Shown here: piece after piece, positions 10,391-18,969 of the stretch
Layout: every line of letters begins with the position of its first letter
Position numbering within the stretch: position 1 is the first letter of the stretch
DNA from: Thermoguttaceae bacterium
GTDB lineage: Bacteria > Planctomycetota > Planctomycetia > Pirellulales > Thermoguttaceae
Assembly: GCA_025060325.1 (NCBI GenBank)
Contig: JANXBW010000031.1
Span: 1-48,770 of the forward strand
Reading direction: 5' to 3'
DNA length: 48,770 bases
The notes under the pieces: generated by a model
What the model saw: only the letters and a program-made list of their open reading frames with translations
Told to the model about the DNA's origin: nothing
Databases searched by the model: none
Program-made: the position numbers and the translations under genes

Positions 10391-10646
10391 TTGCCAGGAG
10401 CAGGGCCACCCAATAACCGGTGAAGCGGCGCCGTCTCGGCCCCGGATTGATGGCTTGTAATCTGGAGCTATAAGTCAAGCGTAGCTTGTTAGTCAGGGAT
10501 GCGCCTTGTGTCGAATAGTTGACGCTTGTGCGCGAAGCCGCGTGCGTGAAAATAGGTTTGCAACTCGACAAGACTACGCGCGAAGCCTGCGGCAGAGTAG
10601 GAGGCGGTAACCGCGGGAGTTGAAAAAGTAGGATCGGCGGGGATTT
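10391..10646 (+). ncRNA. Possible structured RNA or 3' UTR after groEL
   Basis: The 256 bases between groEL and the terminator are GC-rich and contain nested complementary segments: CAACTC (about 10560) pairs with GAGTTG (about 10618), enclosing a GCGGT-AACCGC hairpin, and the string GCGCGAAGCC occurs twice (near 10531 and 10578). This is compatible with a long structured 3' UTR or a separate small RNA ending at the terminator. It does not match tmRNA, RNase P RNA, 6S or SRP RNA signatures that I know. Confidence 0.3.
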
Positions 10647-10680
10647 AAGGCCGGTACTTGCCGGCCTTTTTCTTTTTTGG
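10647..10680 (+). terminator. Intrinsic terminator of the groESL transcript
   Basis: A perfect eight-pair stem (AAGGCCGG / CCGGCCTT, loop TACTTG) at 10647-10668 is followed by a T-rich run (TTTTCTTTTTT). It lies about 260 bases after the groEL stop codon and is the first strong terminator downstream. Confidence 0.85.
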
Positions 10681-11546
10681 GGGTTAACCCGAACATAGAA
10701 ACAGGCTACGCTTCAAACGGTTGTTAACCTTCTTGCCGAAAAAGGGGCAAGTATGTCGACTCGTCGGCTACTCCCAACCGCAACGAGGGCTTTCTGGCTG
10801 TGGACCCGTTGTCAGTCGATCACGCCTTCGAGCAGTTTTTTTTCGGCAGCTTGAAAACCTGGTTTCTGCTCCAAAGGAATAGGGCGCAAAGCGCTTCCCG
10901 GAGGGGGACATGGGGCTGGTAGGTCGCAGGATTGATCTTGCAGTTCGGGCGGAAGTGTCTATTGGAAGCGTCGAAAACTTTCCGGCGAGGGAACTTCAAC
11001 AGGGACCCCGCGGCAAAGCGACAAAGGTCCCAGCAAGCTATGCCGCCCCTTTCTAACGGCTCGCGGATCCCGATGCGGATGCTGGGGGGCCCTCGTTTCA
11101 AGATACTAAGGGAGCACAGGGGCCAGCCTCAAGCTGGAGAAGTTATCGAATTAGTTGGACAAAAGATCAAAGACAAACCTGACGCATACGAGCGGCAACC
11201 ACAACCTTCTATTCCGCGCCTAGTTCGCTCGTGGGCCAGGGTCAGGTGGTGTCGCTTGGATTTGAAGGAGGAAGGCTTGATCGGATTGGCCGCGAGGGAT
11301 GTGGGCTGCTGCCGCCTTTGACCGAGAGACACTGGTGCACAAATTCCAGGCCGAAGCATGGGGCCAGCTGCCCCCGACTCCGATTGACCCGGCGTAGTGG
11401 TCAGGTCTATTCGTCGACAGCGCCCGCGCGTTGCTCTCCCCAGAGTAAGCGAGTGGTAACCAGCCGGTCTTTTCGACCGGTATGCTGGGGATGACAAAGC
11501 TCTCGATGACATTCTGCGCTTTTAATTGTTTACTCCCTTTCATGCC
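10681..11546. other. Gap without a convincing gene
   Basis: About 870 bases between the groEL terminator and the URO-D-like gene. Conflicting open frames occur on both strands (longest 10932-11321 on the plus strand, 129 codons), all basic and Pro/Arg-rich with no recognisable fold. No tRNA or repeat was seen. It may be decayed coding DNA, but nothing proves this. Confidence 0.45.
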
Positions 11547-12656
11547 TTAGCCAACGGCGCGATAAGCGCGGACTTTTTCGGCAACCCGATTGGCCTCCTG
11601 GATTCCCGGAGCGTCGACCACGTGATAAAGTACCCCGCCAGGAAGCTCTCTTTTCTGAAGGCGTTGACAAAACAGGTCCCAGGGAACTTGAACCACCAGC
11701 GGGAGATCACCACTTATCTTTTGCAGTCGAGGAAGTTCGTCCACAGCCGGCGGCCAACCTCGGTCATCGCCCAGGAAGATCGCCTTTAACCCCGGCACAG
11801 TGACCACCGCTTCCAGCAGATGTCGTCCGTTGCCGTGGAGATGAAGGACACCACCATCAAAGTGGGAAAAAATCTTTTCTAGCACCGGCCGACCCCATTG
11901 TTCAAAATGTTCCCGCCGAGTCATGTGAAAGGGATCGACACTCTCGGAAATCACTCGGCCGGGGACCCATTGCACCATGTTGCTTGCGGTGCCTCCTACA
12001 AGAAGCGGCACATGTTGAAAAAAGGCTTGCTGCACGGCGAGGTTAACCTCGAAGGCAAGATCGAACGCCCTCCGGACCCACTCGGGGTCCTCGTAGAGAA
12101 GGATATAGCTTTGGCTGGCCCCAACAAGCTCGAAAAGAAAGTTCATGCCGTTAATGAGAATGAAATGACTGATGGCAAATCGGCCTTCTGCCCTGGTTCG
12201 GAAGGCTTGCAACCAGGAGATGTATTGGCGAAACGCATCGGAGGACTGATCAAACCGGAGTTCATCAAGTTCGGAGCGGTCCCGGAGGATCGGATGTACC
12301 ATCGAGGAGATCCACCCGTTCTCCGGGTGGGCCATGTACTGAGGTTTGCCCCCTACCAGCGCTCCGTAAAGACCCTGATCAAATTCACTGAGGTAGGCTG
12401 CCGGAATCGAATCGTCTTCCAACGCGGAGCGCTCTTTCAGGTGTTTTTCCCAGAAATTCAGCCGGTCTTCCAAATTTGGCGGTTCGCAATATCCTGGCGG
12501 ATATCGCTCGGCAAACTCCTCCAGTGCCCGAGTGCGCACGACAAACACCGCGAAGATTTCATCCGGAGCCTGGCGGCCAAGCCAGTGGCCAAGCCGTGTC
12601 AACGTTTCGCGGAGGTGCGGCTTAAATTCAAGCTGGGCGCCTTCGGCACAGTCCAT
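11547..12656 (-). CDS. Uroporphyrinogen decarboxylase-like (URO-D/MtaA-CmuA superfamily) protein
   Basis: A 369-residue protein with the layout of the wider URO-D superfamily, which includes heme-pathway HemE and the methyltransferases MtaA and CmuA. Visible: VHPILRDRSELDELRF, an ISHFILINGMNFLFELVGASQSYILLYEDPEW block, SESVDPFHMTRREHFEQWGRPVLEKIFSHFDGGVLHLHGNGRHLLEAV with a conserved His, and a C-terminal half of alternating strands and helices as in a TIM barrel. The HemE N-terminal 'RQAGRY' motif is absent, so a heme role is unlikely; a corrinoid- or other methyl-transfer role is possible but unproven. Planctomycetes carry many such paralogues. The ATG at 12656 is chosen; the frame is open to a GTG at 12707. 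Confidence 0.72.
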   Translation of the reverse strand: MDCAEGAQLEFKPHLRETLTRLGHWLGRQAPDEIFAVFVVRTRALEEFAERYPPGYCEPPNLEDRLNFWEKHLKERSALEDDSIPAAYLSEFDQGLYGALVGGKPQYMAHPENGWISSMVHPILRDRSELDELRFDQSSDAFRQYISWLQAFRTRAEGRFAISHFILINGMNFLFELVGASQSYILLYEDPEWVRRAFDLAFEVNLAVQQAFFQHVPLLVGGTASNMVQWVPGRVISESVDPFHMTRREHFEQWGRPVLEKIFSHFDGGVLHLHGNGRHLLEAVVTVPGLKAIFLGDDRGWPPAVDELPRLQKISGDLPLVVQVPWDLFCQRLQKRELPGGVLYHVVDAPGIQEANRVAEKVRAYRAVG

Positions 12657-13176
12657 ACTTGCCCTTTCTTTGCCCAAGCGGTTAAAGCGGGCGGTCGTCC
12701 CCCACACTTCTGGCCAGTTGGATGAGCGCAGAATAGCGGGGACCCACCCCGGCCGTGACCTGACTTGCTTTCTTAGTTGACGCGCCCCTTAGGCATTCCC
12801 CGATTGCAAGCGGTGGCTCTTTTTTGGATTCTTCCACAGAGCTTGCCTAGCACATCCATTTTGCCCATGCCATCAGGTCGTGCCAACAAAGGATGGGCTT
12901 GAGCGGGCAAAAATCGCTTGCCGATTGGCAGAAAAGACGGAGAACCGCGCCTCGGCCCGGGGTGGGCGCGCCTTTTTTGGTGGCAAGGATTTCTGTTTCC
13001 GGTCCTGAAGCAAAAGCCAATGAAGGCGCAAAGTTTACCCGACCGCTAACGCCCCACTTAGACTACGCAGGGAGCCCATCGGCGGCCGAGTTGTGCCCCC
13101 TTTGCCAACTGAAGATCGGCCCGGCCAACCGGCGTCGCCATCTACAAAGTTTCAGCCGCGCTATTGGCACCGAGTT
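12657..13176. other. Divergent promoter region without a gene
   Basis: About 520 bases between the divergently read URO-D-like and ExeA-like genes. Both promoters should lie here. The open frames seen (for example 12893-13180 on the plus strand) resemble nothing and partly overlap the start of the ATPase gene. No clear operator was found. Confidence 0.4.
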
Positions 13177-15102
13177 ATGACCGACGTAACTGTTCGGGAC
13201 AATGCCGCAACCAAGTGGGAAGGGGAATGGCTTGAGTGGTTTGGACTTCGCCGACGGCCATTCGTAGCCGTTCCTAGCCCGGAGCATTATTGCCCGCTTG
13301 AGCCGATTGAATCCGGCCGGCAGAACCTTGTCCGAATGATCCGCCGGGGGGAAGGGGCCGGCTTAGTCGCGGGGCCACCAGGCACTGGCAAGACCCTTTT
13401 GTGCCAACTTATTGCCCGAGAGCTCGCCAGCGATTTTGCGGTGGTCTTGCTCTCCGGAGGAAGGATTGATTCGCCGAAGGCCCTTTACCAAGCCATCCTG
13501 TTTCAACTGGGGCTAACTTTCTTCGGTTTGGACGAGGGTGAGCTGCGGATTGCCCTGGAGGCATATCTCCAGGGGGGAGATCTGCCGGAGTTTCTGACCA
13601 AAAGCCCGCGTGCTAAGTTACCGCCGCGCCCGGTGGTGCTTCTAGTGGACGAAGCGCATGGCCTTCCGCTACGGATTCTTGAGGATATCCGTACGCTTAC
13701 CAACGTGGTCCAGGAGGATTGTCCTCGGGGGCATGTCATCCTCTCCGGCGGCATGTTGCTGGAAGATCGCCTAAGTAGCCCCCGGCTCGAGGCCTTCGCG
13801 CAGCGGATTGTCGTCCGCGTTTATCTTCAGGCTTTTACCCGGCCCCAGACCGAGGCATTCCTCCGGCATCAGTTGGCTTTTGCGGGGGGGGATCCAGATA
13901 GAATCTTCTCTGCCGATGCGATTGATGCGGTCTACCGAGCAAGTGGCGGCATTCCGCGTTTGGTCAACCAGATCGCCGACCACGCGATGTTCCTGGCCTT
14001 TGCCCACGGCAGAAAGCAGATCAATTGGCAATTGGTGGAAGAAGCTTGGAGCGATCTGCAGCAGCTGCCGGGACCGTGGAATGACTCCCAGCGGCGTGGC
14101 GAGCGCCCGAGTATCATCGAATTTGGACACCTCAGCGACGAGCGGGAAAACCGGACGGACCAAACGGGCCGGGTCGTGCCATTCCTTCGGGTGGCGCATC
14201 CAGAGTCCGGGACGGAACAGTCGCTTTTGGAAAAATTTGACGAGCTAGAAAAGGCGGTTGAAAGCTTGGCCACTGGCGATAGAGGGGGGGATGTCGCCGG
14301 TCCCGCTGTAGATCACCTGTGGCCAACCACGGGCGCTGAGCGGTCAGATGAAAACGGTGGCCGGCATGGGTCAGTCCTGAGCGGGCACAGTATTGTAGTG
14401 GAATTTTCGCCTCCACCCAATCCGTTCACGGAACCATTCGACACGGAGCAAAATGTGAATCTTTGGCATGTTGACTATATTTGCCGACAACGATTCTGGA
14501 CATTTGTTGAGTTCCTCCGAGGTTGGAGTGGACCAGGGGATATGGGTTGCGCCGGGGCCAGCTGGTGGAGCCGCTTTGAGGCCGAGGATACGGACGAATT
14601 TATCTTCCCTGCTCCCCTGGCTGAACTTAACCCTGACTCACCGCTGTGGATTTATTCGACGGCAGACAATCTCTTGCGGAGCGCAGCCAAATGGTCGCTC
14701 ACGAATATGCCGGCAAGCCGAGGCAAAATCCTCTCGGCCTCGGGCTCCTGGGTGATTGAAATCCCACTTCTTTGTCCACCTGTGAGGGACGAAACGGAAC
14801 TTGTTTACGATGAAACAGTGGGCTTGTACGAGCCGGCTCACGCAGGCCCTGCCCTTACCCGGGTCATCGTTGCTTGCGGATTAGCCTTAGAAGCCGACGA
14901 CGAACATCGGCCAGTTAGCGGCACCTCTGGCAAAGAGCGCGGCGGTCGGACGGCGCCATCTTTCCGGATACCTTGGTGCGAGGAAGCTGCAGCCGAAGAG
15001 CAAGCGGCCGCCCCACCGGCCCCGGTACGTCGGGTGGCATCTGTGCAAGCAAGTGGACCAATTCGCCAGCGAAGCGTCCCTTGCCACTCAAGGGCTGGCT
15101 AA
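13177..15102 (+). CDS. ExeA/GspA-like AAA ATPase with unknown C-terminal half
   Basis: A 641-residue protein. Residues 19-320 resemble the ExeA/GspA family of AAA ATPases: WFGLRRRPFVAVPSPEHYCPL at the start, Walker A GPPGTGKT at 66-73, Walker B VVLLVDEAH at 153-161, an ILSGG sensor region, and the ASGGIPRLVNQIADHAMFLAF motif of this clade. ExeA works with ExeB in type II secretion and binds peptidoglycan; related ATPases occur in transposition modules. The rest (about 330-641) is acidic, Pro/Gly-rich and not recognised; no membrane segment or peptidoglycan-binding repeat is visible. The start at ATG 13177 has only a weak GAG upstream; the frame extends to GTG 13093. It stands alone, with no secretion or transposase genes nearby. 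Confidence 0.78.
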   Translation: MTDVTVRDNAATKWEGEWLEWFGLRRRPFVAVPSPEHYCPLEPIESGRQNLVRMIRRGEGAGLVAGPPGTGKTLLCQLIARELASDFAVVLLSGGRIDSPKALYQAILFQLGLTFFGLDEGELRIALEAYLQGGDLPEFLTKSPRAKLPPRPVVLLVDEAHGLPLRILEDIRTLTNVVQEDCPRGHVILSGGMLLEDRLSSPRLEAFAQRIVVRVYLQAFTRPQTEAFLRHQLAFAGGDPDRIFSADAIDAVYRASGGIPRLVNQIADHAMFLAFAHGRKQINWQLVEEAWSDLQQLPGPWNDSQRRGERPSIIEFGHLSDERENRTDQTGRVVPFLRVAHPESGTEQSLLEKFDELEKAVESLATGDRGGDVAGPAVDHLWPTTGAERSDENGGRHGSVLSGHSIVVEFSPPPNPFTEPFDTEQNVNLWHVDYICRQRFWTFVEFLRGWSGPGDMGCAGASWWSRFEAEDTDEFIFPAPLAELNPDSPLWIYSTADNLLRSAAKWSLTNMPASRGKILSASGSWVIEIPLLCPPVRDETELVYDETVGLYEPAHAGPALTRVIVACGLALEADDEHRPVSGTSGKERGGRTAPSFRIPWCEEAAAEEQAAAPPAPVRRVASVQASGPIRQRSVPCHSRAG

Positions 15103-15376
15103 GCTAGAGTCAGTCGCCGCCTACTTGTCTACGAATGTCAAGTCCTGCCCGGCGGCCTGAGGCGAGTCTCTTGTGGCCATGAGGGTGGCGCCGCGCCTCT
15201 GGGAAGAGCTGATCCGCCATCAGAGGAGAAAAATCGGGGGACTACTTTTTGCCCTGTTTTGTAGCCGAACTGTGAGAAACCCATCCAGAGGTTTCTGGCC
15301 AGCAATTTGTTGGCACCCAGCCTATGTTCCTGCGGGCCGGCGGAAAGAGCCATCCAGGATTTGGAAACGACTTCCA

Positions 15377-17182
15377 CTACGGAGGTGGTGGGGCATTAAG
15401 CAGGATCGGATCTTCCGGCATATTTTGGCCGGAAAGGCTGCGCGCTGTGACGGAGAATAGTTGAATTCCTAACACGCGCTGGTCTTGGGATCGTGGGTCT
15501 GTCTCCGCCGGGATCCATCCGGGGCCACGAAGTTCCAAAATCACCTCCGGCTGCGGACCGGCCTTTAAGCGGAAGCTTGTTTTGCCGGGCGCCAAATCGG
15601 CAGCCTTTTCGTTGTCTTTGTAAACAGCAAAACTTTTTGGGGGAAGATGCCGCGGAATGGCAGCTTCCAACTCCAGTTGGTATTCCTCGTTAGGACAGAC
15701 CGGAAGCAGAACAAGTGACCGAGGCCCGCTCCAGCGGAACGGTCGTTGATCCTTTTCCGGCCCATGCCACAAAAGGAGAAATGGAGAGTCGCCCTCCCGG
15801 CCTACTTCCAAACGGTAATGACGCCGGACGTTTTCCGGGAGCAAATCCTGAGGAGACGGCGGCACGCCGGAGATTGTCGTGCGAGCGGGGGCGTTGTTGT
15901 CGATAAAAGTCCGACCCGGCGTGTGCATGCCCAAAACCAGGACCCTTGCCACTTTAGGGCCAATCCGCAAATGCCACCGGCTATCCTGGCGAAAGGTACA
16001 GGCAAAGACCGAGGTGTGGCCGGCTAGAAGATCAATCGCTGGGGCGCCCCGCTGAGCCACATCCCACTCGCAAAAATGACAACTGTTAAGCACCAATTGG
16101 CCGGCCTGACTTTCCATCACCACCGCCCGGTCAATCGGGCCCCAAAAGGAGCAGTTGACGAGGCTTACTAGTCCGATGACCTGCGGCTTGATTTCCACCG
16201 TTATTGCTTCCCGGCTTGTCCACCGGCCGACAAACTCTCCGTTTGTGATTAGAAGTCCCGGCGGCTGACATTGCTCGATAACCACAGCCCGTTCGCAGCA
16301 ATCGGCCCCGATACCAAGGAAATTGCCGTTGGGGCTACCATGCTTACTTTGGGTGAACTTGTACCCCACCCCGTAGCCAAAACAAAAGGTATTGAGCACG
16401 TACTGCCAATCGGTGCGAGCAAATTCGAATGCCACCCCGTTAAGGTTGATCCACTGGCAAAGGGGATCCTCTGGGCGATAGTGGACACCGAAGGGCCAAA
16501 AGTGGACGTTTTCAATCCGCCCAATGTCGTAGCATTCATCCACGTAGATACCCCGCCATCGAGGATAGCCCATTACGTTGCGCACAAGATGCCTTCCAGC
16601 CCGGACGAGCCGAATCGCCTCATACGGGTTTAGAAGCAGGCAATTGTCGATGCACACATTGTCAACGCCTTCAGCCAAAAGACATGGCGGATAAGCTTCC
16701 GGCGGGACACGAGAATTGTCAACATCCGGATAGGCAATGACCAACCCGCTCACCGAGGCATTATGCCCCGCCAAGCGGATAAATGGTGGTGCCGCCGGCT
16801 CGGCCCGGCCACTTGTGGCCAGGAGCACTGAGCCGGAAAGCTCATCACTTCGCCCCCAGCGTGTTGTCGGGGCAAAGCGGTAGATCCCCTCTAGGCGGAC
16901 ATTGCCAGGGACAGACAGTGTGCCCCCGATGCGGTACTGCCCGGCCGGAACGAATACTATTCCCCCGCTTGCCCGCCCGGCCGCATCGAGCGCCTTTTGA
17001 AAAACCGCAGTATCGTCCGTCCTTCCGTCGCCAAGTGCCCCCAAGGTGCGAACGTTCCAAACGCCAGGTTGATCACCTGCCAACGTGGTTTGCCCCAGAG
17101 CTCGGAGTGGCAGGCCGATACTCAAGGCTAATCCGGCTAGCTTGATCACAACAAGCTTGGCTAATCCGTGGGTACATGCCAT
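15377..17182 (-). CDS. Exported right-handed beta-helix (Pectate_lyase_3) protein
   Basis: A 601-residue exported protein. The N-terminus has a hydrophobic signal (LVVIKLAGLALSIGLPLRALG) ending before residue 35. Next comes the domain opening VRTLGALGDGRTDDTAVFQKALDAA followed by GGIVFVPAGQYRIGG, the hallmark of Pectate_lyase_3 proteins (phage tail-spike/GH28-like beta helices). The middle contains repeated short rungs (CIDNCLLLNPYEAIRLV, LVNCSFWGPIDRAVVMES, LNSCHFCEW, VFACTFRQD). The last 150 residues look like a separate beta-rich domain. The likely role is binding or cleaving an extracellular polysaccharide. GAGG lies nine bases before ATG 17182; a GTG directly in front (17185) is equally possible. 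It is the second such protein in the window. Confidence 0.82.
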   Translation of the reverse strand: MACTHGLAKLVVIKLAGLALSIGLPLRALGQTTLAGDQPGVWNVRTLGALGDGRTDDTAVFQKALDAAGRASGGIVFVPAGQYRIGGTLSVPGNVRLEGIYRFAPTTRWGRSDELSGSVLLATSGRAEPAAPPFIRLAGHNASVSGLVIAYPDVDNSRVPPEAYPPCLLAEGVDNVCIDNCLLLNPYEAIRLVRAGRHLVRNVMGYPRWRGIYVDECYDIGRIENVHFWPFGVHYRPEDPLCQWINLNGVAFEFARTDWQYVLNTFCFGYGVGYKFTQSKHGSPNGNFLGIGADCCERAVVIEQCQPPGLLITNGEFVGRWTSREAITVEIKPQVIGLVSLVNCSFWGPIDRAVVMESQAGQLVLNSCHFCEWDVAQRGAPAIDLLAGHTSVFACTFRQDSRWHLRIGPKVARVLVLGMHTPGRTFIDNNAPARTTISGVPPSPQDLLPENVRRHYRLEVGREGDSPFLLLWHGPEKDQRPFRWSGPRSLVLLPVCPNEEYQLELEAAIPRHLPPKSFAVYKDNEKAADLAPGKTSFRLKAGPQPEVILELRGPGWIPAETDPRSQDQRVLGIQLFSVTARSLSGQNMPEDPILLNAPPPP

Positions 17183-17333
17183 CACTTAGGTCCTCTCGCG
17201 CATGGGCATCCGCTTGCCGGGGCGGTCAAGCCGGGGAGTCACCTTCCGGCTGCGGTTTGGCCAAGTTTACGAAAAAACGGGAATGTTAACAGGGGTGGGA
17301 CACATGCGAAATTGTTTTCGGAATACCCCCGGC

Positions 17334-18392
17334 TTAGGCCACTTGGGCAACGAGGGAAGTTTCTGGCGTTGTGGCCGGCTCCAACGTTTTGCCCACCGCC
17401 TCGGCTACCCGCCGGCAAAGAGCCATGAGCTCTTCAAATTGCTGGAACGTCAGGGATTGAAAGCCGTCGGAAAGAGCGTGTTCCGGATCCGGGTGTACCT
17501 CGATGATAAGGCCATCGGCACCGGCTGCCACGGCCGCTGCTGCCATTCGGGCCACCAAACTTGTATGGCCGGTGCCGTGACTGGGGTCTACTACGACCGG
17601 CAAGTGTGTTCGCTCGTGGAGAGCTGGCACGGCCGACAGCGACAGCGTGTATCGTGTATGATCCTCGAAGGTGCGAATGCCCCGTTCGCAAAGCATGACC
17701 TGGTAGTTGCCGGTGTTGAGGATGTACTCGGCAGCAAGGAGGAGTTCGTCCAGCGTGGCGGCGGGACCTCGTTTCAGCAGAATGGGTTTGCCGGTCTCGC
17801 CGGCCGCCTCGAGAAGCCGGTAATTCTGCATGTTCCGGGCACCAATTTGGAGGACGTCCGCGTATTTGGCGACCAAAGGCACATCGCTCGGAGTGAGAAC
17901 TTCGGTGACAATTGGCAGGCCGGTTTCTTCTCGGGCAAGAGCGAGGATCTCTAGGCCTTTTTCCTTTAGGCCTTGGAAGCTGTAAGGACTAGTCCGGGGT
18001 TTGAAGGCCCCGCCCCGCAAGGCGTGTGCCCCGGCGGCTTTAACGGCCCGGGCTGTAGCCAGTGTTTGGGCCTCGCTTTCCACAGAACACGGCCCGGCGA
18101 TTATTCCTAAATGGGAATTCCCCACCCGGAGTGGCCCCACTTGGACGACTGTCCGTTCCGGTTTCGCCTCCAAGCTGGCGACCTTGTAGGGCGCCAAAAT
18201 GGGAATGATTTCTTCTACCCCTGGTCCGCTGGCCAGGGACTGCCGATGTTCGCCGCGTTCATCGCCAATTACCGCAATTACAGTCCGCTCGGTCCCATAT
18301 AGAGGGACCGGTCTTAAGCCCTCCTCCTCAATCCGACGGATCATGTGTGCAATTTGGTCAGGCGTAGCGCCGCGTTTCATGACTACAATCAT
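17334..18392 (-). CDS. aroF: 3-deoxy-7-phosphoheptulonate synthase (DAHP synthase)
   Basis: A 352-residue DAHP synthase that joins phosphoenolpyruvate and erythrose 4-phosphate in the first step of the shikimate pathway. Residues 1-75 form a ferredoxin-like regulatory domain ([18 protein letters not shown]), as in the Thermotoga type. The barrel follows with [10 protein letters not shown] (PEP site), [56 protein letters not shown] and [11 protein letters not shown] with the metal-binding His. The start is ATG 18392, with AGGAG seven bases upstream. Other shikimate genes, aroDE and aroK, lie 8-12 kb away on the other strand. A leader of at least 138 bases with an intrinsic terminator precedes the gene. 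Confidence 0.96.
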   Translation of the reverse strand: MIVVMKRGATPDQIAHMIRRIEEEGLRPVPLYGTERTVIAVIGDERGEHRQSLASGPGVEEIIPILAPYKVASLEAKPERTVVQVGPLRVGNSHLGIIAGPCSVESEAQTLATARAVKAAGAHALRGGAFKPRTSPYSFQGLKEKGLEILALAREETGLPIVTEVLTPSDVPLVAKYADVLQIGARNMQNYRLLEAAGETGKPILLKRGPAATLDELLLAAEYILNTGNYQVMLCERGIRTFEDHTRYTLSLSAVPALHERTHLPVVVDPSHGTGHTSLVARMAAAAVAAGADGLIIEVHPDPEHALSDGFQSLTFQQFEELMALCRRVAEAVGKTLEPATTPETSLVAQVA

Positions 18393-18969
18393 GGTTACAC
18401 TCCTCTTTCTGCTAGGAGCCAATCCTCAATCAGGACGTCTGCGCCATCGCTACAGCTGGAACACCCACCGTAAGTTCCGCAAGGGGTAGCTCTTAAGGGT
18501 CCTCCGAGGCCTCGCGGGCAACAAAAACGAAAAGCCCCGGAAACCTTCTCCAGGTCCCGGGGCTTTCAGATTGCTTACTTATTTTCCGATTTGTTACTTA
18601 CTTGAGCGGCTACGCAATCTTTCCGGCCCCGCGACCTGGCGGGCTAAAGTAGAACCGGAAATACCGCGCAACCGCCCACGACATAATCTTCGAAATCTCC
18701 GTATTTCGGTTTCGATCCCGGAAGTTTGAACCTTTGAGGCCGAGCTTACACCGACCTCACCGCATTATTTTCGGTTACTCCCATTGCGGAATCAAGTATT
18801 TCCCGTGGGTTTTTCCAAAATGGTTGCGGTAGTTATCCAGCCGAGTGTTGCAGCTCTGGGTAGCTGCTTAATCGGCCACGCTCGCGATTACTCCCTACTC
18901 TGGCCTAGCCCGGGGAGCGACACCTTGCCGGGATCCTCGACCTGCACCACGCGGCGGCCGGCATGACCT
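18393..18969. other. Long leader between the heparinase fusion and aroF
   Basis: A 577-base gap read toward aroF on the minus strand. It contains the terminator at 18517-18567 and, directly in front of it, a seven-base inverted repeat (AGATTGC / GCAATCT at 18568-18574 and 18614-18620) whose loop carries two copies of AAGTAAG. No convincing leader peptide rich in Phe, Tyr or Trp was found. No gene is seen. Confidence 0.5.
18517..18567 (-). terminator. Intrinsic terminator or attenuator upstream of aroF
   Basis: On the minus strand a perfect ten-pair outer stem (AAAGCCCCGG / CCGGGGCTTT) with an inner ACCT/AGGT pairing is followed by the T-rich run TTTTCGTTTTTG. It ends 125-140 bases before the aroF start codon. 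It could end the upstream heparinase transcript, about 400 bases away, or attenuate aroF. Confidence 0.8.

Noticed and set aside
10391-10646. tmRNA, RNase P RNA or 6S RNA
   Set aside because: None of the conserved signature strings of these RNAs was found.
10932-11321. 129-codon plus-strand frame
   Set aside because: Basic, Pro/Arg-rich, no recognised family and contradicted by frames on the other strand.
11898-12725. 275-codon plus-strand frame
   Set aside because: Antisense to the URO-D-like gene.
17202-17954. 250-codon plus-strand frame
   Set aside because: Antisense to aroF, whose motifs are complete.
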